From Collimonas fungivorans Ter331 (GTDB taxonomy: Bacteria; Pseudomonadota; Gammaproteobacteria; Burkholderiales; Burkholderiaceae_D): a DNA stretch of 64,000 bases. Every line of letters starts with the position of its first letter. Positions within the stretch are counted from its first letter, which is position 1. The translations under genes and the position numbers were made by a program. The notes under the pieces are model-generated. The model was not told the DNA's origin. It saw only the letters and a program-made list of their open reading frames with translations, and made no database searches. The stretch lies in NCBI RefSeq assembly GCF_000221045.1, contig NC_015856.1, positions 2,114,687 through 2,178,686 on the forward strand. The letters are read 5' to 3'. This document shows positions 35,956 through 43,880 of the stretch, piece after piece.

Positions 35956-36029
35956 GCTGTTTCCTTGCCCAATCTGGGTGAATTCCGGGAAAAAGCGCGT
36001 CAGGTATCGTTAATTTTCTGCAAAATTGG

Positions 36030-36035
36030 TATAAT
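36030..36035 (+). promoter_or_regulatory. -10 box of tRNA-Ser
   Basis: Perfect TATAAT, 12 bp before the tRNA 5' end. The -35 region 17 bp upstream (TCGTTA) matches at only three positions. Confidence 0.55.
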
Positions 36036-36047
36036 TACGACCTCTCA

Positions 36048-36137
36048 GGAAGTGTGGCCGAGTGGTTGAAGGCACTAGTCTTGAAAACTAGCGACGGTTT
36101 ATCCCGTTCGTGAGTTCGAATCTCACCGCTTCCGCCA
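36048..36137 (+). tRNA. tRNA-Ser (anticodon TGA)
   Basis: 90-nt class II tRNA. The acceptor stem GGAAGTG pairs with CGCTTCC (one G.U), with encoded CCA end. The anticodon stem CTAGT/ACTAG closes the loop CTTGAAA with anticodon TGA. The long variable arm (GCGACGGTTTATCCCGTTCG region) is typical of serine tRNAs, and the T-loop TTCGAAT is intact. Confidence 0.97.
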
Positions 36138-36144
36138 GATCCAA

Positions 36145-36177
36145 GCAAAACGGCCCTCTTTGGGCCGTTTTGCTTTT
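36145..36177 (+). terminator. Rho-independent terminator after tRNA-Ser
   Basis: Perfect 12-bp stem (36145-36156 with 36162-36173) and 5-nt loop followed by TTTT; begins 8 nt after the tRNA end. Confidence 0.88.
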
Positions 36178-36234
36178 CCAGCAATGATTGCTTGCTTTTG
36201 ATTCGGGCGCTATCTACGGCAATCAGCAACTGCA

Positions 36235-39189
36235 TCACGAATCTGTCGATACGCTGTGTGCGTGGATGGGAATGCCTACTCTGATGATTGTTCCTTGATC
36301 CGGCATGCTGGAAATTTCAACGTTACCCTCCAGCATCAGCACCCGCTCGCGGACGCCAATCAGGCCAAACGATTGTTTCTTTTGTAATAGCGAGTCGAAT
36401 CCCTTGCCGTTATCGCGCACCTCCAGCAGGTAATGGCTTTCTTTTCGATCCAATGCAATCTGGACTTCCGTTGCGTCCGCATGACGGCTGATATTGGTCA
36501 GCGATTCTTGTGTAATCCGGAAAATTTCGGTAGCGCGTTTTTCATCCAGATGGATATCCTCTTCAACCACGCGCAATATGCATCGTATACCGGGGTGCAC
36601 ACGGTTGAATTCTTCCGCCAGCCATTCCAGCGCAGGCACAATCCCCATGTCAAGCGCTGACGGGCGCAACCACGTCACCAGGTTGCGTACTATTTGAATC
36701 GTGGAATCGACCAGCGTTATCATGCGCTGAATTATTGCTTGCGACGAGGAATGATCTTCATTGTATTGAAGCTCGAGGACCGACGACATGCCCATGCGCA
36801 ATGCCGACAGGCACTGTCCCAGTTCATCGTGAATTTCACGCGACAGGTGCCGACGGTCATCTTCTCTTGCGGTTTCGTTGTGCGCAGCCAGTTGACGCAG
36901 CAGTAGTTGCGATTCTTCAAGGCGGCGCTGAGTTTCTTTCAAGACGGTGACGTTTTTGCCGATCGCTAGCGCGCCGATCACTTCACCGTCCGGGTTGCAT
37001 TCTGCCACGACATGGAAGGCATAATCGGCAGTTTGCAGATTCGCTTTGGTCCCTCTGAGAAAAATCTGTGCAGGAATCTGGGTTTCCATGACTTTACATA
37101 GCGTCGCGTTGAATTCTTCGCCCGAGATGCCGGTCCGCCATTTTGCATCCGGCGTTTTATGCATTGATTGTCTTGCCGGAATGCCAGTTTCCTGTTCATA
37201 GGCCGGATTGACGTAGGTGCGCCGGCAATCGCGATCGTATCGCACGACCAGATCGGGCAGGTTTTCAGCAAGCGTACGGAATTCCTGCTCGCGCTTAAGC
37301 AGCAATTCATCCGCCTGCTTCCGTTCGGTGATGTCGCGCCCGATCGCAAGCACGCCGATGGTTTGTCCGCGCCCGTCCTTTTTGGGGATAAAGCGTATTT
37401 CAAAAAAGCGTTCCCCGTCTGGCGTCATCCATTTATTTTCGATTGCATGGGGCGCACCTAGCCGGATGGTTTCTTTGATGTGCTTCTCCTGTTGCCCGTC
37501 CGGATCCAGATGCAATTCGCGCATCGTTTTACCGACAAAATGTTCGGAGGTTCGACCGTAAGCCTTCGCGACGGATGGATTGACGTAGGTATAGCGGCCC
37601 AGCAAATCAAAACGGGCAATAAAATCGGGCAGATTCTCAACCAGAGTGCGCAGTCTGATTTCGCTTTCCTTGAGCGCGGTGATGTCCCGACCCAGCGCCA
37701 GCACGCTGACTATTTGCCCGTTCGGAGCTCGTTCCGGCATCAGCTGGATTTGAAGGCAACTGGTTTTGCCGTCGGGGGAGTGCAGGAAGAGTTCAATTTC
37801 CTGTTTCACGCCGTTCTGCAAGACTTGCTGTATTGCGTGCTGATATTGCACTGTCTCGCCATAATTCAGCTCAAATCCGACAGGAGTTTTACCCAGCATT
37901 TCCTGCGCTGGGATACCGGTGACACGTGTCAGTGCCGGATTGACATACATGCGTCGGCATTCCCGATCGTAACGGACAATGGTGTCGGGAGAGTTTTCCA
38001 CGAGGGCACGAAACTCCTGTTCTCGCTTATGCAAAAGCTCTTCCGTGCGCTTGCGTTCGGTAATGTCGCGCACCAGTGTGACGTTGTAACCGCGTCCATG
38101 GTATTCGAAATATCTGGCACTGACTTCTACCGGGAAAATGCGTCCATCCTTGGCCTGATGGCGAGTTTCGATTTTTTTGGAGCCGTGGATTTTGATGTGA
38201 TCGAAGCATTCAGGCCAGCGCGCCGCCGGCCAGTCGGGATCGATATCGGGTACACCCATGCCAAGCAATTCGGCACGGCTGTAATTGAGCGCTCGACAGG
38301 CTGCATCGTTGGCGTAGTGAAAGCGGCCGTGCTGATCGATCAGTAGCACGCTGTCATTGACTTGATTCAGGGTGAATTCGTTCAGCGCCAGATGCTGCTC
38401 TGTTTCCTTGCGCCGGGTGATGTCGCGAGCATAGCCTACGCTGCCGCGCAATTTGCCGTCCGCATCCCATACCGGCGCCTTATAAATTTCGAACCATTTG
38501 CGGACGCCCTGAACCTCAATGATTTCTTCGTATATCTTCCGGTCGCCGCTGCCGAGTACTTCCTGATCGTCGTCCCGGTATTGCTGCGCCAGGTCCTGCG
38601 GGTAGATATCCTGGTCCGTTTTGCCCACGAATCCATCGGCGGCTGCGAGGCCGAAGGCGTCGGCAAATGGCTGGTTGACGGCGAGAAAGCGGCTTTCCGT
38701 ATCTTTAAGCCAGGCCAGGAATGGAAAATTGTCGAACAATATGCGCTGTTGATTATCCTCGCTCAGGCCGCCATTCTTTGGCGAGGCCAGCGCGCTAGTG
38801 TCGATAAGCTGAGCGAAAAAATACAGGAACCCGCCATGCGCGTCGCGCACGGGCGAGAGGTGTAGCGTCCGTTGGATGATTTGGCCGTTCTTGCGTATAT
38901 AGCGCGACTCAAGGCATAGATCGCCGGTCGTTTCATGCGTCAATCGATCATCAAATGCATTCAGGATCAAAAGCTGATCCTCGGGATGCAGGATGTCTGC
39001 AAAATGCTTGCCGGTCAGTTCTTCTGCTTCATATCCGAGGATTGCATGCGCTGCGGTGTTCACTGCCAGGAAAATCCTGTCTTGGCCGATGATCGTCATT
39101 GCAGTTGCCGACCGTTCGAAGATATCTTGGAAAAAATCTTTCTTCTTGGGTAGCAAATTCATGGCAGGCTCGTCTCGCATAGAGGACAT
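36235..39189 (-). CDS. Orphan multi-PAS sensor histidine kinase (NarX/DegS-type catalytic core)
   Basis: 984 aa, no membrane helices seen, so cytoplasmic. Six PAS modules in series (about residues 20-130, 150-265, 270-390, 392-515, 517-640, 642-765) precede a HisKA_3 domain with REIHDELGQ (His at residue 787) and an HATPase with ITQESLTNISRHADA, DNGKGF and GLIGVRERV. PAS 4 and PAS 6 share near-identical stretches (KREQEFR, RYDRxCRR.YVNPA), a sign of internal duplication. No response regulator gene is next to it. Starts at 39180 and 39162 are also possible. Base composition is lower in GC than the genes to its left. Confidence 0.85.
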   Translation of the reverse strand: MSSMRDEPAMNLLPKKKDFFQDIFERSATAMTIIGQDRIFLAVNTAAHAILGYEAEELTGKHFADILHPEDQLLILNAFDDRLTHETTGDLCLESRYIRKNGQIIQRTLHLSPVRDAHGGFLYFFAQLIDTSALASPKNGGLSEDNQQRILFDNFPFLAWLKDTESRFLAVNQPFADAFGLAAADGFVGKTDQDIYPQDLAQQYRDDDQEVLGSGDRKIYEEIIEVQGVRKWFEIYKAPVWDADGKLRGSVGYARDITRRKETEQHLALNEFTLNQVNDSVLLIDQHGRFHYANDAACRALNYSRAELLGMGVPDIDPDWPAARWPECFDHIKIHGSKKIETRHQAKDGRIFPVEVSARYFEYHGRGYNVTLVRDITERKRTEELLHKREQEFRALVENSPDTIVRYDRECRRMYVNPALTRVTGIPAQEMLGKTPVGFELNYGETVQYQHAIQQVLQNGVKQEIELFLHSPDGKTSCLQIQLMPERAPNGQIVSVLALGRDITALKESEIRLRTLVENLPDFIARFDLLGRYTYVNPSVAKAYGRTSEHFVGKTMRELHLDPDGQQEKHIKETIRLGAPHAIENKWMTPDGERFFEIRFIPKKDGRGQTIGVLAIGRDITERKQADELLLKREQEFRTLAENLPDLVVRYDRDCRRTYVNPAYEQETGIPARQSMHKTPDAKWRTGISGEEFNATLCKVMETQIPAQIFLRGTKANLQTADYAFHVVAECNPDGEVIGALAIGKNVTVLKETQRRLEESQLLLRQLAAHNETAREDDRRHLSREIHDELGQCLSALRMGMSSVLELQYNEDHSSSQAIIQRMITLVDSTIQIVRNLVTWLRPSALDMGIVPALEWLAEEFNRVHPGIRCILRVVEEDIHLDEKRATEIFRITQESLTNISRHADATEVQIALDRKESHYLLEVRDNGKGFDSLLQKKQSFGLIGVRERVLMLEGNVEISSMPDQGTIIRVGIPIHAHSVSTDS

Positions 39190-40155
39190 TTGAGTTTCTT
39201 TACGGTGCAGATCGGAGTACAGCAGTCAGAAAATCTCAAAATAAGATGCTGTGGGCAGGTCGCCAAGACGGTTCCGGTGCGTCACGGGCAAGCCTGGCAG
39301 TGTACTGCAGCCGCTCGTGGCTTGCTGACGACGCCGTGCGACTCGCGCGTCGTGATCATAATGCATGCTGCGCTTTAATCTGGGGAGCGGTACGCCCCCC
39401 AAATGACCAGGCAATAGCCGACAAAAGCCAGATGGCGGGAGAGCGACGGCCATGGCCAATGGACTGTCACTGTACATACCGGTGAGCTCCTTGTCGGCAC
39501 TCTCCCATATCGCAGAAAAAGGATTTTTGGTGCGAAGGCATTGTCGGATTCTTTCCAAATCTCGCGAACGAACACGGTTTAGCCACTGGTTGACTGTTCT
39601 TGCGAATGAACCGACGTCGCTTTTCTTGTACTCAAGATAAATCAAGAATTTTTTTTGCCGAGGTAGTTGACGAAAATGTGGGTAACTTTACGCATGGGAA
39701 GCGCCGATATAGGCACAGTGACCAGTAGCGATATGTCGGAATTGCGTGCTTTTATTTTCCAATTGCGAATTCAGGATGCCTATTTCCTTCAAAGATGTGC
39801 GGACCAATTATGGCTAGGACTGCTTCGGGCAAGGCCATTTTTTCTATCTGCCAATATGAGTAAAGATAAGCAATGTCTGGCAAGCTGGGTATCAGGAGAT
39901 CTTGCTATTGCTGTAGGGATGGCCGCATCTGCTGTCGGAAATCACCTGGTTTTCTATGGATTGAAGAATTTTTGTTGCCATAAGGAAATCCTTACGGGCT
40001 TTTGGGGATTGTCTGATTGATGTTTAATCTGAATTTTCAGATCATTGACAAAGCAATAAGGCGAGTTTGCGTTAATTAAAAACGGCAAAAATCGGCGGCC
40101 CATATTTGCCATATTGCAATACTGAGTTCGATGAGAATTTAATCCCACGACGCAT
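39190..40155. other. 966-bp AT-rich region without a convincing gene
   Basis: Between the divergent kinase and the first glycosyltransferase gene. Open frames exist on both strands (for example 39226-39645 minus, 139 codons; 39676-40020 plus, 114 codons), but none starts with a good ribosome site, none has the third-position G/C bias of the surrounding genes, and I recognise no domain. It should contain promoters for the kinase (right end of the kinase) and for the secretion locus (left of 40156). It may be decayed sequence at the edge of the accessory block. Confidence 0.5.
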
Positions 40156-41376
40156 ATGAAAATTCTCTTCGTTCACCAAAATTTCCCTGGCCAATATCTC
40201 CATCTTGCCCGTCACCTGGCATCCATTTCAAGCAACGAAGTCGTCTTTATTACCCAGCGCCAGGACGCATCGATTCCCGGTGTGAAGAAAATTGTCTACA
40301 AGCCCCGGCGAGCTATAACCCCGGGCATCCATCAATATTTGCGCGAGACCGAAGCCGGGATACTAAATGCGCAGGAAGTGGCGCGCGTTGCGATGGAGTT
40401 GAAAAATTCCGGGTTCGTGCCAGACGTAATGCTCGGCCACAATGGTTGGGGAGAAATCTGGTATCTGAAAGATGTCTTTCCGAATACGCCATTATTGGGT
40501 TATTTCGAATTTTTCTATAAAGAGCACGGTGCCGACGTCGGCTTTGATCCGAATGATCCTCCCACACCGGATAGGCCGCCACGCTTGCGAACCAAAAACT
40601 TCGGCAATCTGCTGGCGTTAGAGTCGGTCGACTGGGGGCAATGTCCGACAACGTGGCAACGATCCGTCTATCCGCTACGCTATCAGTCCATCATCAGCGT
40701 TATCCACGAGGGGATCGATACCCAACTGGTTAGACCGAATGAGAAGGCTAGTTTTAACATTCCAGGCACTGATATTGTCTTGCAACAGGGCGATGAGGTA
40801 GTCACCTATGTTGCGCGCAATCTGGAGCCCTACCGCGGATTCCCGAGTTTCATGCGCAGCCTTCCTGTCATTTTGGCTCGACGTCCAAACGCCCAGGTCT
40901 TAATAGTCGGTGGCGATGAAACCAGCTATGGCCCTGGTTTACCGGGCGGATTGACCTTTCGGCAGCGTTTGCTGGATGAATTGGGAGATGCGATTGATCT
41001 CAGTCGTGTCCACTTTCTTGGCAAAGTGCCTTATTCATCTTTCCTCACGATTCTGCAGATATCGCGCGTCCACGTTTATCTCACCTTCCCATTTGTGTTG
41101 TCGTGGTCGATGCTGGAAGCCATGTCGGCGGGGTGTCTTGTCGTTGGTTCCAGAACGGCTCCAGTGGAAGAAGTGATTCGAGATGGCGTAAACGGCATTC
41201 TGGTCGACTTTTTTTCATCAGGCGAGATTTCACAGCGCGTTGTCGAAGCACTGGAAGATGCACGCGCGCATGCACAAATCAGACACAACGCTCGCCGCAC
41301 CATTGTCGACAGATTCGATTTGCGGACAATTTGCTTGCCGGCGCAGTTGGGCCTGATTGACAAACTAGTTTTGTAG
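40156..41376 (+). CDS. Glycosyltransferase family 4 protein
   Basis: 406-aa GT-B-fold glycosyltransferase, cytoplasmic. The N-terminal domain starts MKILFVHQNFPGQYLHLARHL, a form typical of the Glyco_trans_4_3 group; the C-terminal GT4 domain has VTYVARNLEPYRGFPSFMRSLP, LGKVPYSSFLTIL, and the nucleotide-sugar motif TFPFVLSWSMLEAMSAGC with Glu, then GILVDFF. Donor and acceptor are unknown. It is the first gene of the 18-kb secretion locus, 46 bp before the small ORF. Same strand and similar base use suggest it belongs to it. Confidence 0.85.
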   Translation: MKILFVHQNFPGQYLHLARHLASISSNEVVFITQRQDASIPGVKKIVYKPRRAITPGIHQYLRETEAGILNAQEVARVAMELKNSGFVPDVMLGHNGWGEIWYLKDVFPNTPLLGYFEFFYKEHGADVGFDPNDPPTPDRPPRLRTKNFGNLLALESVDWGQCPTTWQRSVYPLRYQSIISVIHEGIDTQLVRPNEKASFNIPGTDIVLQQGDEVVTYVARNLEPYRGFPSFMRSLPVILARRPNAQVLIVGGDETSYGPGLPGGLTFRQRLLDELGDAIDLSRVHFLGKVPYSSFLTILQISRVHVYLTFPFVLSWSMLEAMSAGCLVVGSRTAPVEEVIRDGVNGILVDFFSSGEISQRVVEALEDARAHAQIRHNARRTIVDRFDLRTICLPAQLGLIDKLVL

Positions 41377-41422
41377 CGTTCTGACAGTACAAGGCGTTGT
41401 ATAGGGAATGGGTAATTTTTAT

Positions 41423-41578
41423 ATGTTCAATCGCAAGCCGTTGGGTGCCGAACTCTTGATCAAGCAAATTCTTTCTCATTTCTCAAACGATTCGCTGACC
41501 TATGCCTTGCGGGAGCTGGGATTGCCAGCGCACGATTTGAGTGACGACCATTTGCAGCGTACTAGAGCGAGCCAATGA
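41423..41578 (+). CDS. Small protein of 51 residues, translationally coupled to the next glycosyltransferase
   Basis: Begins MFNRKPLGAELLIKQILSHF; the rest is hydrophilic and ends LQRTRASQ. An AGGGAATGGG purine stretch precedes the ATG. Its TGA overlaps the ATG of the glycosyltransferase at 41575 (ATGA), the same coupling used three more times in this locus, which is the main reason to accept it. No signal peptide or membrane helix; predicted mostly helical. I do not recognise a family. It could be a real small subunit or a leader ORF that controls translation of the next gene. Confidence 0.6.
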   Translation: MFNRKPLGAELLIKQILSHFSNDSLTYALRELGLPAHDLSDDHLQRTRASQ

Positions 41579-42831
41579 AGCGCATCCTGTTGACGTGGGA
41601 AATCGGCTTAAACACGGGGCACTTGGTGCGATTATTGCCAGTGGCGGAGCAACTCAAGGAGCAAGGACATGCGGTATTAGCTGCTGTCCGCGATATACCA
41701 ACGGCCGCGGCCGTTTTTGGCCCAGCAAACATTTCTTTTGTTCAGGCTCCGATACTTGCCCAGGGGCGGCAACTACGTCATCGCCAGACCGGTTACGCCG
41801 ATATCTTGCTATCTCAAGGCTGGGCGGAAAATTCCGTCTTGTGGGGACTGGTACAAGGTTGGATCAATCTTTTCCGGATGTTCAGACCTGATGTTATCGT
41901 CGCGGATTTTTCGCCGACAGCCTGCATGGCTGCTCGTATTACAGGTGTACGCGTCTTATTGCTGGGAAATGGTTTCGAATTGCCGCCGGCAACCGATCCG
42001 TTACCGCCATTCCCCGGATTCTCATGGGCGACGCAAGAGCTTGCCGCCAGATCCGAGGCCATTGCCGTCGAAACCGCGAACACGGTGATACAAGCATTCA
42101 AGGGCAAGAAGCTTCAAGCATTACGGGATCTGTTTGATCCGCAAACATGCCTGCTGGCCACGTTTCCTGAGCTTGACCATTACGGTGCGCGACCCAATGT
42201 CCGTTATATCGGTATGCTGCGCGGACAGCCCAAGGCAGAAGTAATTACATGGCCGGACGAGGGCGAACACCGTATTTTTGCTTACTTGAGACCCGATACC
42301 GAACATGTCGACGCAATCCTTGGTGGTTTGCGTGAGAGTGGGACCAGTGTCGTATGCGTTGCGCCAGGATTCGACAAAGAGCGACTCAACAAATATCGAA
42401 GTGCGCGGATCACCTTTACGACTCGACCTGTTGCGTTGGAACAGCTTGCAAGCAGTGCGCATGCTTGTGTGTCATATGCGGCGGAAGGTACGGTAGCGAC
42501 TTTTTTGTTGAAAGGCGTGCCGCAATTGATGTCGCCGCGATTAGTTGAAGGGCATATGACGGCAAAGAGGGTCGTTCAGCTAGGTGCGGGCCTGATGGTG
42601 CCCGCCGGAGCCACCGATCAAATCGTTGCGACAATGCTGGACCGACTATGCCGAACATCCGAATGCACAACCAAGGCTATGTCTATTGCAGACCGACATC
42701 GAGGTTTCGATGTCAATGCTGCGGTCGAGGAGATTGTTGGTTTTGTGAATATTCTTACTGAGGACATTCTGCCTTCCCACAAATTGTTGGCTGGTATCTC
42801 GGTTGAACAGGAAAGCGATGATCGACGATGA
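41575..42831 (+). CDS. UDP-glycosyltransferase-like protein (GT1/MGT type)
   Basis: 418 aa with a GT-B fold of the MGT/UGT type: MKRILLTWEIGLNTGHLVRLLPVAEQL is the N-terminal loop with the catalytic-type His in NTGH, DVIVADFSPTACMAARITGV follows, and the C-terminal donor-binding part has VALEQLASSAHACVSYAAEGTVATF and GVPQLMSPRLVEGHMTAKRV, a weak form of the usual HGG..E..GVP motif. Donor and acceptor unknown. It overlaps the small ORF upstream and the epimerase gene downstream by 4 bp each, so the three are one translational unit. Confidence 0.8.
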   Translation: MKRILLTWEIGLNTGHLVRLLPVAEQLKEQGHAVLAAVRDIPTAAAVFGPANISFVQAPILAQGRQLRHRQTGYADILLSQGWAENSVLWGLVQGWINLFRMFRPDVIVADFSPTACMAARITGVRVLLLGNGFELPPATDPLPPFPGFSWATQELAARSEAIAVETANTVIQAFKGKKLQALRDLFDPQTCLLATFPELDHYGARPNVRYIGMLRGQPKAEVITWPDEGEHRIFAYLRPDTEHVDAILGGLRESGTSVVCVAPGFDKERLNKYRSARITFTTRPVALEQLASSAHACVSYAAEGTVATFLLKGVPQLMSPRLVEGHMTAKRVVQLGAGLMVPAGATDQIVATMLDRLCRTSECTTKAMSIADRHRGFDVNAAVEEIVGFVNILTEDILPSHKLLAGISVEQESDDRR

Positions 42832-43766
42832 GTAAAGAAAAGATCGTGCGATGTCTTGTCTTAGGCGGAGCTGGCTTTATCGGGACAGACTTGGTGGAAG
42901 GTCTGTTGGATGAGGGCTATGCCGTACGTGTTTTTGATAGAAAGCAATCTCCAGTTCTTGCTACCCTTTTGTCAAAGGGCGACATCGAGTGTATCCATGG
43001 CGATTTCGGCGATAAGGAGCTTCTTTCCAATGCCATCCAAGGATGCGATATCGCTTTCCATTTGATTGGCAACACACTTCCAAAAACATCGAATGACGAT
43101 CCCCTTGCCGACATAGAGTCGAATTTGGTGGGGACGGTTCAGTTTTTGGAGTTGGCTCGATATTCCGGACTTAAGAGAATAATCTTCATGTCTTCCGGCG
43201 GCACTGTTTATGGCGAGTCTACGCAGCTGCCAATCGGCGAAGACCATCCTGTCAATCCGATCACCTCGTACGGGATCGTCAAATTAGCCATCGAGAAATA
43301 TCTTGAGCTTTATCGCCATCTTTATGGCCTGGAGTACGTTGTGTTGCGTGCGTCCAATGTGTACGGAGAGCGTCAAATGGCGACCGCGACTCAAGGGGCA
43401 GTTGCCGCATTTATGCAACAGGCTCGCAACGGCGAACCAATTGAAATTTGGGGGGATGGCTCTGCTGTCAGGGATTATGTCCATGTATCCGACGTTGTGG
43501 ATGCATTGATTCGCTCAGCGCGATATACGGGACGATCTGCAATTCTCAATATCGGATCTGGTCACGGAACCCGGATCGACGAATTGGTAGACATCATTGA
43601 AGTGGTTACCGGGAAGACAGTTGTGCGAAACCCTGGTAGAGAACGAGCCTTTGACGTCAAGTCGAATATCCTCACCTGCGATCGAGCGTATGTGGCATTG
43701 GGATGGTTGTCCAAGGTCGGCCTGCGCGAGGGTATTGGCAAGATTCATGGGAGTTTTAAAACTTAG
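42828..43766 (+). CDS. NAD-dependent epimerase/dehydratase (extended SDR)
   Basis: 312-aa Rossmann-fold sugar-nucleotide enzyme. The NAD motif VLGGAGFIGTDLVEGLL, the SSGGTVYGE catalytic Ser/Thr region, the YGIVK active-site Tyr/Lys pair, and RASNVYGERQ are complete, as in UDP-glucose 4-epimerase and related enzymes. It probably makes the activated sugar used by one of the two neighbouring glycosyltransferases (inference). Starts inside the stop of the previous gene. About 96 bp of AT-rich DNA, with a weak GGTTTC/GAAACC hairpin, separates it from the transporter gene. Confidence 0.9.
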   Translation: MSKEKIVRCLVLGGAGFIGTDLVEGLLDEGYAVRVFDRKQSPVLATLLSKGDIECIHGDFGDKELLSNAIQGCDIAFHLIGNTLPKTSNDDPLADIESNLVGTVQFLELARYSGLKRIIFMSSGGTVYGESTQLPIGEDHPVNPITSYGIVKLAIEKYLELYRHLYGLEYVVLRASNVYGERQMATATQGAVAAFMQQARNGEPIEIWGDGSAVRDYVHVSDVVDALIRSARYTGRSAILNIGSGHGTRIDELVDIIEVVTGKTVVRNPGRERAFDVKSNILTCDRAYVALGWLSKVGLREGIGKIHGSFKT

Positions 43767-43880
43767 TTATTTATCAAGAAAAAAATGCTAGTGAAAGAAA
43801 AGGGGTTTCACGCCATGATTTCCGATAGCGAAACCAAGTGATTTTTCTATGTTGTAGTTAGAGTGTTTTTTATAAAAATA

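Noticed and set aside
39226-39645. 139-codon minus-strand frame in the gap left of the secretion locus
   Set aside because: No ribosome site, no recognised domain and no codon bias; kept only as a test in the findings.
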